This document shows, in pieces, positions 27,587-35,774 of a stretch of DNA of 64,000 nucleotides. This DNA comes from UTCHB3 sp964531325 (lineage in GTDB: Bacteria > Bacteroidota > Ignavibacteria > Ignavibacteriales > Ignavibacteriaceae): the NCBI GenBank assembly GCA_964531325.1, contig CAZHCW010000001.1:248001-312000 (forward strand), given 5' to 3'. The translations under genes were made by a program, and so were the position numbers. Below the pieces are notes generated by a model, which had not been told where the DNA came from, ran no database searches, and saw only the letters and a program-made list of their open reading frames with translations. The stretch's first letter is position 1. Every line of letters starts with the position of its first letter.

Positions 27587-27997
27587 TCACTGATTATTGA
27601 TTGTGTTAAGTATGTTATTTAACAACCTGCTGTTGTTACCTTCTTTTCTTCTAAAACCGCTTCCCGTTTCCATCGGAATTTTTAATCTCTCCACCGTTTT
27701 AAGAGTCTCTTTTACTCTCTTAATTACCTCCTCTCCCCCTTCCTTTTTTAACCGGTCGAGTTCGCATGTCACTTCCATTGCCGTTTTAAACTTCTTAAGC
27801 TGTTGGGCAAAAAGAGCCGGATCATCGGCAAGCACCTCAAAATATCCGGGATTTGCTTCATCCCACTGTGCGATCACCTCGCCGGCATCCTCACCGTCAA
27901 ACACCTGCGAAGCCGTCGCCATCATCTCTTCCGCCTGCCGTTGCGCTGCGGCTTTCACCAGATCATTAAAAAATAATCTCATTTCCTCTTCGTTCAT
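27587..27997 (-). CDS. Scaffold-type protein for capsid assembly (putative)
   Basis: 136 residues, highly charged and helical. An acidic N-terminus (GEDAGEVIAQWDEANPGYFE) and a basic coiled-coil C-terminal half (KKEGGEEVIKRVKETLKTVE) are the usual polarity of phage scaffolds. It lies 7 bases upstream of the capsid gene, the classic scaffold position. GAGGGAG precedes the ATG. It is the first gene of the cassette; the 214 bases to its right hold the presumed promoter. The call is from position and composition. Confidence 0.6.
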   Translation of the reverse strand: MNEEEMRLFFNDLVKAAAQRQAEEMMATASQVFDGEDAGEVIAQWDEANPGYFEVLADDPALFAQQLKKFKTAMEVTCELDRLKKEGGEEVIKRVKETLKTVERLKIPMETGSGFRRKEGNNSRLLNNILNTINNQ

Positions 27998-28104
27998 AAC
28001 TCCCTCAAAAATTTACACTGCAAACTTACTCGATGACCAAACCCTTCTCAATATCAAATATTTACACATCCAATCTTCTAAATGTGGAAACTGATTTTTT
28101 CGAT

Positions 28105-28128
28105 GTAGCGAAGTAATAAAGTAGCGAA
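28105..28128. repeat. Short 8-bp microsatellite (GTNNNGAA type)
   Basis: Three consecutive octamers GTAGCGAA, GTAATAAA, GTAGCGAA lie in the intergenic region between the virion cassette and the thioredoxin gene. Same GT-NNN-GAA pattern as the arrays at 42191 and 60391. Confidence 0.5.
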
Positions 28129-28211
28129 TATGTAATCCTCCGTATTAATTTTGTTTCAATTATGCGTATTTTTTCATAAATTGGTATGATGAATTAAAAA
28201 ATTGGTGAACT

Positions 28212-28694
28212 ATGTGCACATCGAAATGGATCTGTTATTTCAAATACTTAATGCTTCTCGCAGTTTTTGTGGGAATGTCAGTTTTTGCCCAGAGTGGCAG
28301 TGTAACGAGAGAGAAATTTGATCCGACAAAAAACCCTTCAGAAGACCTTAAAACCGCAGTAAAAACTGCCACAGAAGAGAATAAAAGAATTCTCCTTGAT
28401 GTGGGTGGTGAGTGGTGCATCTGGTGTCATAGAATTGATGAATTTATTGAGACTAACGAGGATGTAAAATCAGCCCTCACTTCTGCTTTTGTGATTTTGA
28501 AAGTGAATTACAGCAAGGAGAATAAAAACGAGGAATTCCTCGGTAAATTCCCGGCAATTGAGGGTTATCCCCACTTTTTTGTGCTGGAGAATGACGGTAG
28601 CCTTATCGTCTCCCAAAACACAGGTGACCTTGAAGATGGTAAATCTTATTCAAAAGAGAAATTCCTGGAATTTGTTGCCAAATATAAAAAATGA
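28212..28694 (+). CDS. Exported thioredoxin-fold protein
   Basis: 160 residues. A signal peptide or membrane anchor covers about 10-26 (YLMLLAVFVGMSVFAQ). A thioredoxin_7-like domain follows, with the redox motif GEWCIWCHRIDEF (CxxC at about 64-67) and the cis-Pro region EGYPHFFVLENDGS (about 117-130). It probably reduces or forms disulfides in the periplasm. It stands upstream of the coiled-coil/receiver gene with a gap of about 65 bases. Confidence 0.88.
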   Translation: MCTSKWICYFKYLMLLAVFVGMSVFAQSGSVTREKFDPTKNPSEDLKTAVKTATEENKRILLDVGGEWCIWCHRIDEFIETNEDVKSALTSAFVILKVNYSKENKNEEFLGKFPAIEGYPHFFVLENDGSLIVSQNTGDLEDGKSYSKEKFLEFVAKYKK

Positions 28695-28759
28695 GTACTG
28701 TGCGTTTTCCCCGACAGGAAAGTTTCATTTTCAGACATTAATGGAAAATATTTAACAGT

Positions 28760-30703
28760 TTGAGTCTCTTTAGAAATTACAAAAAAGAATTTGAAGAACT
28801 CCTCGCGAAGTATGAGGAACTTGATCGCAATTATAACCAGCTCGTGGAAGCAGGTGGCGATAATGTTACACTCGCAAACGAAATAGACTCCAAAAACCGC
28901 GAAATTTCTTCGATTACGACCAAACTTGTTGATCTACGAAACGAAGAATCAGACCTCTCCATCCTTGTCTATTCAAAACAAAGTGAACTTAAAAAGATAG
29001 AAGAAGCTCATTCCGAGTTGCTCGACGATTATCATAACAAAGCAGAACTTGTGGAGAATTACGAGAGTGAACTGGTTACTAAAAGAGCTTTAGTTGAAGC
29101 AACAGCACTTGAACTCTCGGAACTGATGAGAAAATTAGAGGTAACAAAAGTTGCTTATGAGGAATATGATAAAGGAATAACCGGGCTCAGAGAAGAAGAA
29201 TCTACTAAAAAAGAAAATCTTGTAAGATTACAAAAAGAACTTGAGGAAATAAAATACAACAAGGAAAAATACAGTAACCTTGAGGTATTAAAAGTTAGAT
29301 ATGATGAAGTTTATGAAAAAGTTCAGGATATCTTAAAAGAAAGAGCCGAACTTGATTTTGAACTTCGTGATCTCGAACAGATCAAGAAAAAACTTAGTGA
29401 AGATATCAACAGGATGAGAAATGATATGCTCGCCCAAAGAGCTTCCTTTGAGCAGCATGTTATCCAGGAAAGAATTTCGGTTGAACGCGACCTGATCAAA
29501 ATGAAGCAGGAACTCGAAGAAGCCATTTCAACCCGACAAAATCAACTTTCAATCGTTGAAAGAGACCTCAACGAATCAAAAATAAGATATTCCAAACTCG
29601 CTGCAGCAGTTGATGAACTGATTCAAGAACTCGATACCAATGAGAAGAAACTTGAAATGGTGAAAATCGAGAGAGACAATCTGCTTGATGAAGCAACCGC
29701 TCTGAACCGAAAAGTTGAATCACTTTCATCAAAAGCTTCGTCACTCGATACTGAAGTACAGTCTCTTAACAGACAAGTTGATCGCCTAAACGATGAACGA
29801 CAAATCACTTCCGGATTACTCGAGCAGATTAAAGGCTCTATTCAGGGTCTCACAGGCTCTAAAGAAGCTATAATTGAAAACATCACCCGATTGAATCAGC
29901 AACTCGCTGAAAAAAGCAAAGCTTACTCCGCCAGTTATGAGGAATATCAGCAACTTGTTGAGCATATTCAGGGCAAAAAGATAGAGGCAGTGAATCTTAA
30001 AGGACTCATCGAACTTAGATCAAGGAAACTAAAGGATACTGACCGTGAACTTTCTTCCCTCGAAGCTCTTCGTGATGAATATGAGACCGATCTTAAACAG
30101 ATTCTTGATCTACAACGATCACTTAGCAACGACCTGACAAACTCCCAGGAAGATGTTGAGTCGCTCCAGGATACTCTTAGTGCAATAAGGAAAAAATTCA
30201 GCGAGATCATCAAGATCAGGAAAGCCAGGCAGGAATCGGCAAGAAGAGAAAAAGTTAGAGAGGAAGAGGAGGAAGAATATCAGGAAGAATCGACATCTCC
30301 GCCCCCCGAAAAAAAGGAGGCACCCGTAAACTATGACTTGATTAAGGGACTCTATGCCGATAATGATCGACTCGGGATTGAGGAGATGACTAAAATTTTT
30401 GTTGACAGTAATATCGAACTGACAACCGCTGAAAGTGGCACTTCAGCTTTCGAGTTCCTCAAATCAGAACCATACGACCTGGCATTTTTTGATATGGACC
30501 TTCCCGGAATGGCACCTCTCGAGATTATTGAAAGAATGCGTTCGTCAAATGTTTATAAAACTATCCCTATATTCGCAGTTATGGAAGCTCCTGATGAACG
30601 GCTGTCGGCTCTCGCAATTGAAGCCGGTGCTACAAATATAGTTTACAAACCCTTCTCCGCTGATATCATACTAACTGAACTGAAAAAATATTTGCCGGTT
30701 TAG
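28760..30703 (+). CDS. Long coiled-coil protein with C-terminal receiver domain
   Basis: 647 residues. Residues about 5-500 are nearly continuous heptad-type coiled coil rich in Glu, Lys and Leu. An acidic/proline linker (EEEEEYQEESTSPPPEKKEA, about 505-524) leads to a receiver domain at about 530-645. The receiver keeps the acidic pair region (YADNDRLG), a probable phospho-acceptor Asp in AFFDMDLPGM and the lysine in VYKPFS, but the usual Thr/Ser strand reads IFAVMEAP. The first codon seems to be TTG (28760) with a weak ribosome site. A phosphorylation-controlled filament or scaffold is plausible; function unknown. Confidence 0.82.
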   Translation: MSLFRNYKKEFEELLAKYEELDRNYNQLVEAGGDNVTLANEIDSKNREISSITTKLVDLRNEESDLSILVYSKQSELKKIEEAHSELLDDYHNKAELVENYESELVTKRALVEATALELSELMRKLEVTKVAYEEYDKGITGLREEESTKKENLVRLQKELEEIKYNKEKYSNLEVLKVRYDEVYEKVQDILKERAELDFELRDLEQIKKKLSEDINRMRNDMLAQRASFEQHVIQERISVERDLIKMKQELEEAISTRQNQLSIVERDLNESKIRYSKLAAAVDELIQELDTNEKKLEMVKIERDNLLDEATALNRKVESLSSKASSLDTEVQSLNRQVDRLNDERQITSGLLEQIKGSIQGLTGSKEAIIENITRLNQQLAEKSKAYSASYEEYQQLVEHIQGKKIEAVNLKGLIELRSRKLKDTDRELSSLEALRDEYETDLKQILDLQRSLSNDLTNSQEDVESLQDTLSAIRKKFSEIIKIRKARQESARREKVREEEEEEYQEESTSPPPEKKEAPVNYDLIKGLYADNDRLGIEEMTKIFVDSNIELTTAESGTSAFEFLKSEPYDLAFFDMDLPGMAPLEIIERMRSSNVYKTIPIFAVMEAPDERLSALAIEAGATNIVYKPFSADIILTELKKYLPV

Positions 30704-30708
30704 GCACC

Positions 30709-31860
30709 ATGATCAAACTTCTCCACCTCCTGAACTCATCTGCCCGTGGCGGCAGAGAGCTTTATGTTTGTGATCTTATTGTTGAACTGCAAAAAAACGG
30801 AGTTGAAAATTTTGTCCTCTGCAGGAAACATTCGGTAATCGACACTACCTGCCAAATGTACAACATCTCCGTCATCCACACCACAAACAACACCAAATTT
30901 TCTTTCCCGGAAGTGTTACGGCTTTCCTCATTAATGAAGAAGAATAACATTGAAACTGTTTTTTCCCACTCGAGAAATGATGTTTTTACCGGTGCTTTGA
31001 TCAAATGGCTCTCAGGGATCAGACATATTCACGGTATCTATATGGGAACCGGACCAAAAAAAGATATGATCCACAGGTTTGTGTATGGCAGAGTTGATGT
31101 TTTAATTACTTCATCAGAATTCAGCAAAAGAGAATGTGAAAACTATCTTCCTGTTCCACAAGGTGCAGTAAAACTGATCCGCTATGGCAGACTCATCCAT
31201 AATTATATCAGATCAGAAGAGACCAGACGAAAAATCCGAAAGGAAATGAATACTCCGGATGAAAAACTTGTTGTCGCTGCCATGAGCAGGATAGACAGAG
31301 GCAAAGGTGTTGATATTTTTGCAGATTCAATTCAATATCTCACATCCGATGAAAAGAAAAAGGTTGAATTCTGGATGATGGGTGAACCGACTGTGAAACG
31401 AATTGATGAGAATGGAAATGCAGTTTATGAAGAACAGGCAGAGAAATTACATTCCAAACTAATACAACTGTCGACTGAAAACAGCGATCTGTTTAAACTT
31501 ATCCCTTTCCAAAAAGATTATATCTCTTACCTGAACGGGATGGATGTTTTTGTGTTGCCAACTCACAACGAGATGTATTCTCTCTCTGTAATTGATGCAA
31601 TGTTGATGGGGCTCCCCGTAATAGGGACAAATGCAGGTGGAACAACCGAACAAATCGGGAATAATGAACGGGGCATACTTGTAACCCCGGGATCATCTCA
31701 ATCGATTGCCGGAGCAATTCGACATCTTCTTAATAACCCCGCAGAAACAAAACTAAAAGGGGAAAATGCCCACATCTGGGCACTTTCCCAACACGATTTC
31801 ACCAAAACTGTAGAAGAAGTACTGCGGAACCTCGGAAATTCAGAACCTCAGAAGTTCTGA
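30709..31860 (+). CDS. Glycosyltransferase, GT4/family-1 type
   Basis: 383 residues with a GT-B fold. The N-terminal half has LLNSSARGGRELYVCDLIVE, a glycine-rich acceptor-side start. The C-terminal half has VVAAMSRIDRGKGVDIFADS, then NEMYSLSVIDAMLMGLPVIG with the E-x7-E nucleotide-sugar site, and TNAGGTTEQIG. It transfers a sugar from an NDP-sugar to a glycan or lipid acceptor that cannot be identified here. It begins 6 bases after the coiled-coil gene. The last codons fall in a degenerate octamer repeat (31826-31865). Confidence 0.9.
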   Translation: MIKLLHLLNSSARGGRELYVCDLIVELQKNGVENFVLCRKHSVIDTTCQMYNISVIHTTNNTKFSFPEVLRLSSLMKKNNIETVFSHSRNDVFTGALIKWLSGIRHIHGIYMGTGPKKDMIHRFVYGRVDVLITSSEFSKRECENYLPVPQGAVKLIRYGRLIHNYIRSEETRRKIRKEMNTPDEKLVVAAMSRIDRGKGVDIFADSIQYLTSDEKKKVEFWMMGEPTVKRIDENGNAVYEEQAEKLHSKLIQLSTENSDLFKLIPFQKDYISYLNGMDVFVLPTHNEMYSLSVIDAMLMGLPVIGTNAGGTTEQIGNNERGILVTPGSSQSIAGAIRHLLNNPAETKLKGENAHIWALSQHDFTKTVEEVLRNLGNSEPQKF

Positions 31861-31865
31861 AGTTA
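31826..31865. repeat. Degenerate octamer repeat across the glycosyltransferase stop codon
   Basis: Five 8-base units (GGAACCTC, GGAAATTC, AGAACCTC, AGAAGTTC, TGAAGTTA) run through the last codons and the stop. The sequence is of the same family as the array at 60391-60478. Confidence 0.45.
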
Positions 31866-32471
31866 CTTCAAAAGCGCTTCAATTGCTTCCGTAATTTTTT
31901 CACCCTCGGGTTCATCTTTGCTGACGAATCTTTCAACTATCTCACCTTTTTTGTTGATGAGAAATTTCTCAAAATTCCACTTTATATCTCTTGTGCCGGT
32001 AACTGAATTATCGGTCAGAAAAGCAAACAGCGGAGTTTTGTTTTCACCAAGAACTGAAACTTTATCCATCATCGGGAAGGTTACAGAAAATTTGGTTGAA
32101 CAAAATTCTTTAATTTCATCGTTGGTTCCCGGTTCCTGTCCACCAAAATCGTTGCACGGAAAACCAAGAATTACCAATCCCTGATCTTTGTATTTATTAT
32201 AAATAGCTTCAAGTCCGCTATACTGTTTTGTATAACCACATTTACTTGCAACATTTACGATTAAAACAACTTTACCTTCGTAGATTGAGAGATCAACTTC
32301 TTTACCGTCGATATCCTTAACCTTAAAATCACCAATCTTCTTTGCCATGGTTTTCACTTCTTTGGTTTCTGAACGATTTTCTGCGGATGCTTCACCATTT
32401 TTTAAGGTTGCAAACGCTACGACCGTGGTTACTATTAATACTGATACGATTATTGATACATATTTTTTCAT
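31863..32471 (-). CDS. Glutathione peroxidase family protein, exported
   Basis: 202 residues. An N-terminal signal or anchor (SIIVSVLIVTTVVAFA) precedes the peroxidase domain (about 42-202). The catalytic Cys is in NVASKCGYTKQYSGLE (about 78), with Gln in GFPCNDFGGQEPG and Trp-Asn in IKWNFEKFLI completing the tetrad. Bacterial Gpx-like enzymes of this type mostly use thioredoxin to reduce peroxides. It converges on the glycosyltransferase gene with a 2-base gap. Confidence 0.93.
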   Translation of the reverse strand: MKKYVSIIVSVLIVTTVVAFATLKNGEASAENRSETKEVKTMAKKIGDFKVKDIDGKEVDLSIYEGKVVLIVNVASKCGYTKQYSGLEAIYNKYKDQGLVILGFPCNDFGGQEPGTNDEIKEFCSTKFSVTFPMMDKVSVLGENKTPLFAFLTDNSVTGTRDIKWNFEKFLINKKGEIVERFVSKDEPEGEKITEAIEALLK

Positions 32472-32558
32472 GTTTTACCTCCACAAGTATAAACATTGGT
32501 GGGATGGAATTAAGTTCATTTTTAATACTGTTAAAGTATATATTCAACAGGAGTGTAA

Positions 32559-33692
32559 TCAGGGAGCTATGTTTAACTCACCAAAAGCCTTTATAACAGG
32601 AAGTGCTTTAAAATTAAAATCGTAGAATGCCTGGTTTTCGTAAGAAGAACCATCGGTCGCTGTTGGTCCGTGAAATGAAACCCACTCCCCTCCCCAGTAA
32701 CAAACTCCGATTCCACCCGTGGAAGTGCGAACCTCAGAAAACATTTTTTTAAGGAATAAATATTGCCCATCGGGGGTGGCGGGATAACCATCATGAAGTT
32801 GGTTGATTGTACCAACAACATTGTGAGTATAGTCGTTCCAACCAAGGGTGAACGGATAAGAAGTTTCGGCAATCACCACAGGTTTTCGAAATTTATAGTT
32901 AAGTTCGGAGATAATTGAACTAAGTGTGTCAACCGGTTTTCCGTGCCACATCGGGTAATAGGAAAGACCGATTATATCGTAATCTATATTTTTCAATATA
33001 TCATAGAGTGAAGAGACATAAAAAATTCCTGCAGCGTGGAGTATGATTTTGCTTTGAGAAGAGAATTTCCTTACAGCACTTGAAGCTGTATCCAAAAGAC
33101 TTTTAAAATTTGGCAGGGATCTAAAACGGTCTCCATAAGGGAACATGAATCCATTGTTTATCTCATTTCCTAATTGGATATAGTCCGGTTTAATCTCCCG
33201 GGCTATTTCAGCGGAATAGGCATAAACTGAATCGAGCAGTTCCTTAAAACTCCATACGCTTTCCCACTTTTTAGGCATAGCTTGATTCGCGGGATCAGCC
33301 CATGTATCAGAATAATGAACCGTCAGCCAGACCTTAAACCCCTCACTCTTTAATCTTTGAGAAAAATATTTAACTGTCGCAAAATCGTGTCCGGGGTTTG
33401 TGGGGTCTTTCCAAAGGCGAAGCCTTACAGTATTCACTCCGGCTTGTTTAAGGGTTGTAAGCATCGGTTCAGAGAGCGAATCGGCATTAAACAGAACAGT
33501 ACCTGCCGCCTCAATTTGCGGAAGCATCGAAAGATCGGCACCTCTGATGAAAAATGACTCAGCAACCGGTTTTGGCGACTCCGGTGCATTCACCTTCTCA
33601 CATCCAAAGAAGAAGAGAGTAAAAATCAACGGGACAAAATAAAGTGATCGAACCGATGGAAATCGTACAAAAGCTGCCCAAATTCTTGGCAT
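32559..33692 (-). CDS. Arabinogalactan endo-beta-1,4-galactanase (GH53), lipoprotein
   Basis: About 377 residues from the ATG at 33692; an upstream in-frame TTG is less likely. A lipoprotein-type signal (VPLIFTLFFFGCEK) leads to the GH53 barrel. It shows FIRGADLSMLPQIEAAG, NTVRLRLWKDPTNPGHDF, LTVHYSDTWADPANQ, the acid/base region IQLGNEINNGFMFP (Glu) and nucleophile region VVIAETSYPF (Glu). It hydrolyses beta-1,4-galactan side chains of pectin, so the organism probably uses plant polysaccharides. Confidence 0.9.
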   Translation of the reverse strand: MPRIWAAFVRFPSVRSLYFVPLIFTLFFFGCEKVNAPESPKPVAESFFIRGADLSMLPQIEAAGTVLFNADSLSEPMLTTLKQAGVNTVRLRLWKDPTNPGHDFATVKYFSQRLKSEGFKVWLTVHYSDTWADPANQAMPKKWESVWSFKELLDSVYAYSAEIAREIKPDYIQLGNEINNGFMFPYGDRFRSLPNFKSLLDTASSAVRKFSSQSKIILHAAGIFYVSSLYDILKNIDYDIIGLSYYPMWHGKPVDTLSSIISELNYKFRKPVVIAETSYPFTLGWNDYTHNVVGTINQLHDGYPATPDGQYLFLKKMFSEVRTSTGGIGVCYWGGEWVSFHGPTATDGSSYENQAFYDFNFKALPVIKAFGELNIAP

Positions 33693-33743
33693 CAACAGGA
33701 GAATTCTATTCAATAAAATCAAAGAATTGAATATATCTGAAGA

Positions 33744-34217
33744 TTAACCTTGTAATCCTTCTCTCTCAACATCCTTTTTGATCGTCTCAAGGGCAAGTTT
33801 ATTTATTCCAAGTGCAACTGAAATCTTTGTAAATAACTTTACCTCATGAACACTTAAATCCATATCTGCCAGCATCAGCATATAGAGATACTTCATCAAA
33901 TCGTATTTTTCATCGAAATAGAAATTTTTGTCGATGAATTTGAGTGTCTCCTGAACCTGTGTTTCCGGGATGATCTGATCTCTACACTCAATCAACAACG
34001 CTTCCACCTCGGCATCCTGAATTCCAAATCGTTTTTTCAGAAGATAAGTAATTTTTGTATGTTCAAGGTCTGTAAACTGGTCATCCGCATGCGCCATAAG
34101 AACCAAAAGTGCTGCTGTTGCAATTTTTAGATTGTTCTTGTAAACAGGATCGGTCCTATCAAGAGTTCGTTCTTTGTCTTCAAATTTTTTCTTGAATACT
34201 TTATCGAAGATACCCAT
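33744..34217 (-). CDS. TerB-like (tellurite-resistance B fold) protein
   Basis: 157 residues, mainly helical. Two pseudo-symmetric acidic motifs, VLMAHADDQFTDLEHTKITY (about 39-58) and MLADMDLSVHEVKLFTKISV (about 113-132), match the metal-binding TerB/DUF533 type repeats. The biochemical role of such stand-alone proteins is not established. It follows malQ by about 20 bases. A second member of the same fold is at 61296. Confidence 0.75.
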   Translation of the reverse strand: MGIFDKVFKKKFEDKERTLDRTDPVYKNNLKIATAALLVLMAHADDQFTDLEHTKITYLLKKRFGIQDAEVEALLIECRDQIIPETQVQETLKFIDKNFYFDEKYDLMKYLYMLMLADMDLSVHEVKLFTKISVALGINKLALETIKKDVEREGLQG

Positions 34218-34237
34218 TTGATTTTCCTTTTTTTCTA

Positions 34238-35755
34238 TTAAACAGCGGGTTTTGGCCGCTCGTAAATTTTTGTCATATAGTTATAATATGCTGCCAGATC
34301 ACTCTGAAACGATTCCCGCTTCACACGCCATGCCCAGTTACCACCACCTAATCTCCCCGGGAAGTTCATCCTTGAGCCTGTTTCAAGATTAAGAACATCC
34401 TGCATAGGAATCACTACAGTGTTTGCCACAGATGCGTATGCAGATTTTATTGCAGCGGCAACCATCTTGTCATGTTTGTAACAATTAAGATATTCCTGAG
34501 CGAATTTGTAGATATCGTTGTCCTGATGTTTTACCGAGTCGAAATATCCACGAGTTGTGTCATTATCGTGTGAACCCGTATGAACTACACAATTTTTGAT
34601 GTAATTGTGAGGAAGGAACTTTGATTCCATCCCCGTTCCAAATGCAAATTGCATGATCTTAATACCCGGGAAATTAAAAGTATCGCGGAGTTTTTCGACA
34701 GGAGGAGTGATAACTCCAAGATCTTCAGCAATAATTGGGAGATCTCCCAGATATTTTTTAACAGTTCTAAAAAACTTCATCCCGGGTGCTTTTATCCACT
34801 TGCCTGTTACTGCGGTTGGTGCATCACCGGGAATTCGCCAGTAAGCTTCAAACCCTCTGAAATGATCAATCCTGGCTATGTCAACAATTTTAAGCAGTGC
34901 TGAGATTCTGTCTCTCCACCATTTAAAATCGTCTTTTTCCATCTGATCCCAACGATAAAGTGGATTACCCCAAAGCTGGCCTGTGGCTGAAAAATAATCA
35001 GGTGGAACACCGGCAACCCAAATCAGTTTACCCGCTTCATCCACCGTAAAAAGTTCTTTATTTGCCCAAACATCGGCACTGTCATACGCAACAAAGATCG
35101 GCAAATCGCCAATTACTTTTATTCCGTTTTTATTTGCATAAGCTTTAAGTTTTGACCATTGTTCAAAGAAACAGAATTGAAGGAATTTTTGATAGTTAAT
35201 CCCTTCCGCAAGTTTTTTCTTCCATTTGGGTAACTCTTTGGGCTCCCTTACGGCTATCGAATGTTCCCAGGTTGTCCACAAGGCACCACCATGATATTCC
35301 TTCGCCGCCATAAAAAGAGCATAGTCTTCAAGCCACTCAACATTATTTTTGCAAAATTTGTTGTAAGAATCTTTTATACTTTTTTGTGTATTAACTTTAA
35401 AGCCTTCAAACGCCTTGAGTAAAAGAGGTTTTTTATAATCAATTACCCATCCATAGTCGATGAATTCGGGGTTAAAATCGGGAACATCATTAAGATCATC
35501 CTCCGATAAAAATCCCTGTTCTGCGAGCACTTGAGGTGACAAGAGTAGCGGGTTACCGGCAAATGCGGAAAAACACTGATAGGGCGAATCCCCATATCCT
35601 GTAGGACCCAATGGAAACACCTGCCACAGGGTTTGACCTGCGGCAGTTAAAAAATCGATAAAATTATATGCTTCAGGACCCAAATCCCCGATTCCAAATT
35701 TCCCCGGAAGGGATGTTGGATGGAGAAGGATTCCCGCTGCTCTTGTAAATTCCAT
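34238..35755 (-). CDS. malQ: 4-alpha-glucanotransferase (amylomaltase, GH77)
   Basis: 505 residues, usual for the family. Motifs are AAGILLHPTSLPGKFGIGDL, YGDSPYQCFSAFAGNPLL, VIGDLPIFVAYDSADVWAN, DIARIDHFRGFEAYW (catalytic Asp nucleophile), PIIAEDLGVITPPVE (acid/base Glu) and VHTGSHDNDTTRGYF (stabilising Asp). It transfers alpha-1,4-glucan segments in maltodextrin and glycogen metabolism. It stands between a TerB-like gene and a secreted protein gene, all on the minus strand with short gaps. Confidence 0.96.
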   Translation of the reverse strand: MEFTRAAGILLHPTSLPGKFGIGDLGPEAYNFIDFLTAAGQTLWQVFPLGPTGYGDSPYQCFSAFAGNPLLLSPQVLAEQGFLSEDDLNDVPDFNPEFIDYGWVIDYKKPLLLKAFEGFKVNTQKSIKDSYNKFCKNNVEWLEDYALFMAAKEYHGGALWTTWEHSIAVREPKELPKWKKKLAEGINYQKFLQFCFFEQWSKLKAYANKNGIKVIGDLPIFVAYDSADVWANKELFTVDEAGKLIWVAGVPPDYFSATGQLWGNPLYRWDQMEKDDFKWWRDRISALLKIVDIARIDHFRGFEAYWRIPGDAPTAVTGKWIKAPGMKFFRTVKKYLGDLPIIAEDLGVITPPVEKLRDTFNFPGIKIMQFAFGTGMESKFLPHNYIKNCVVHTGSHDNDTTRGYFDSVKHQDNDIYKFAQEYLNCYKHDKMVAAAIKSAYASVANTVVIPMQDVLNLETGSRMNFPGRLGGGNWAWRVKRESFQSDLAAYYNYMTKIYERPKPAV

Positions 35756-35774
35756 TTAAAACCTCTGACTCAAA

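Noticed and set aside
20024..27997. Complete prophage
   Set aside because: No integrase, terminase, portal, replication or regulatory genes, and host genes stand on both sides.
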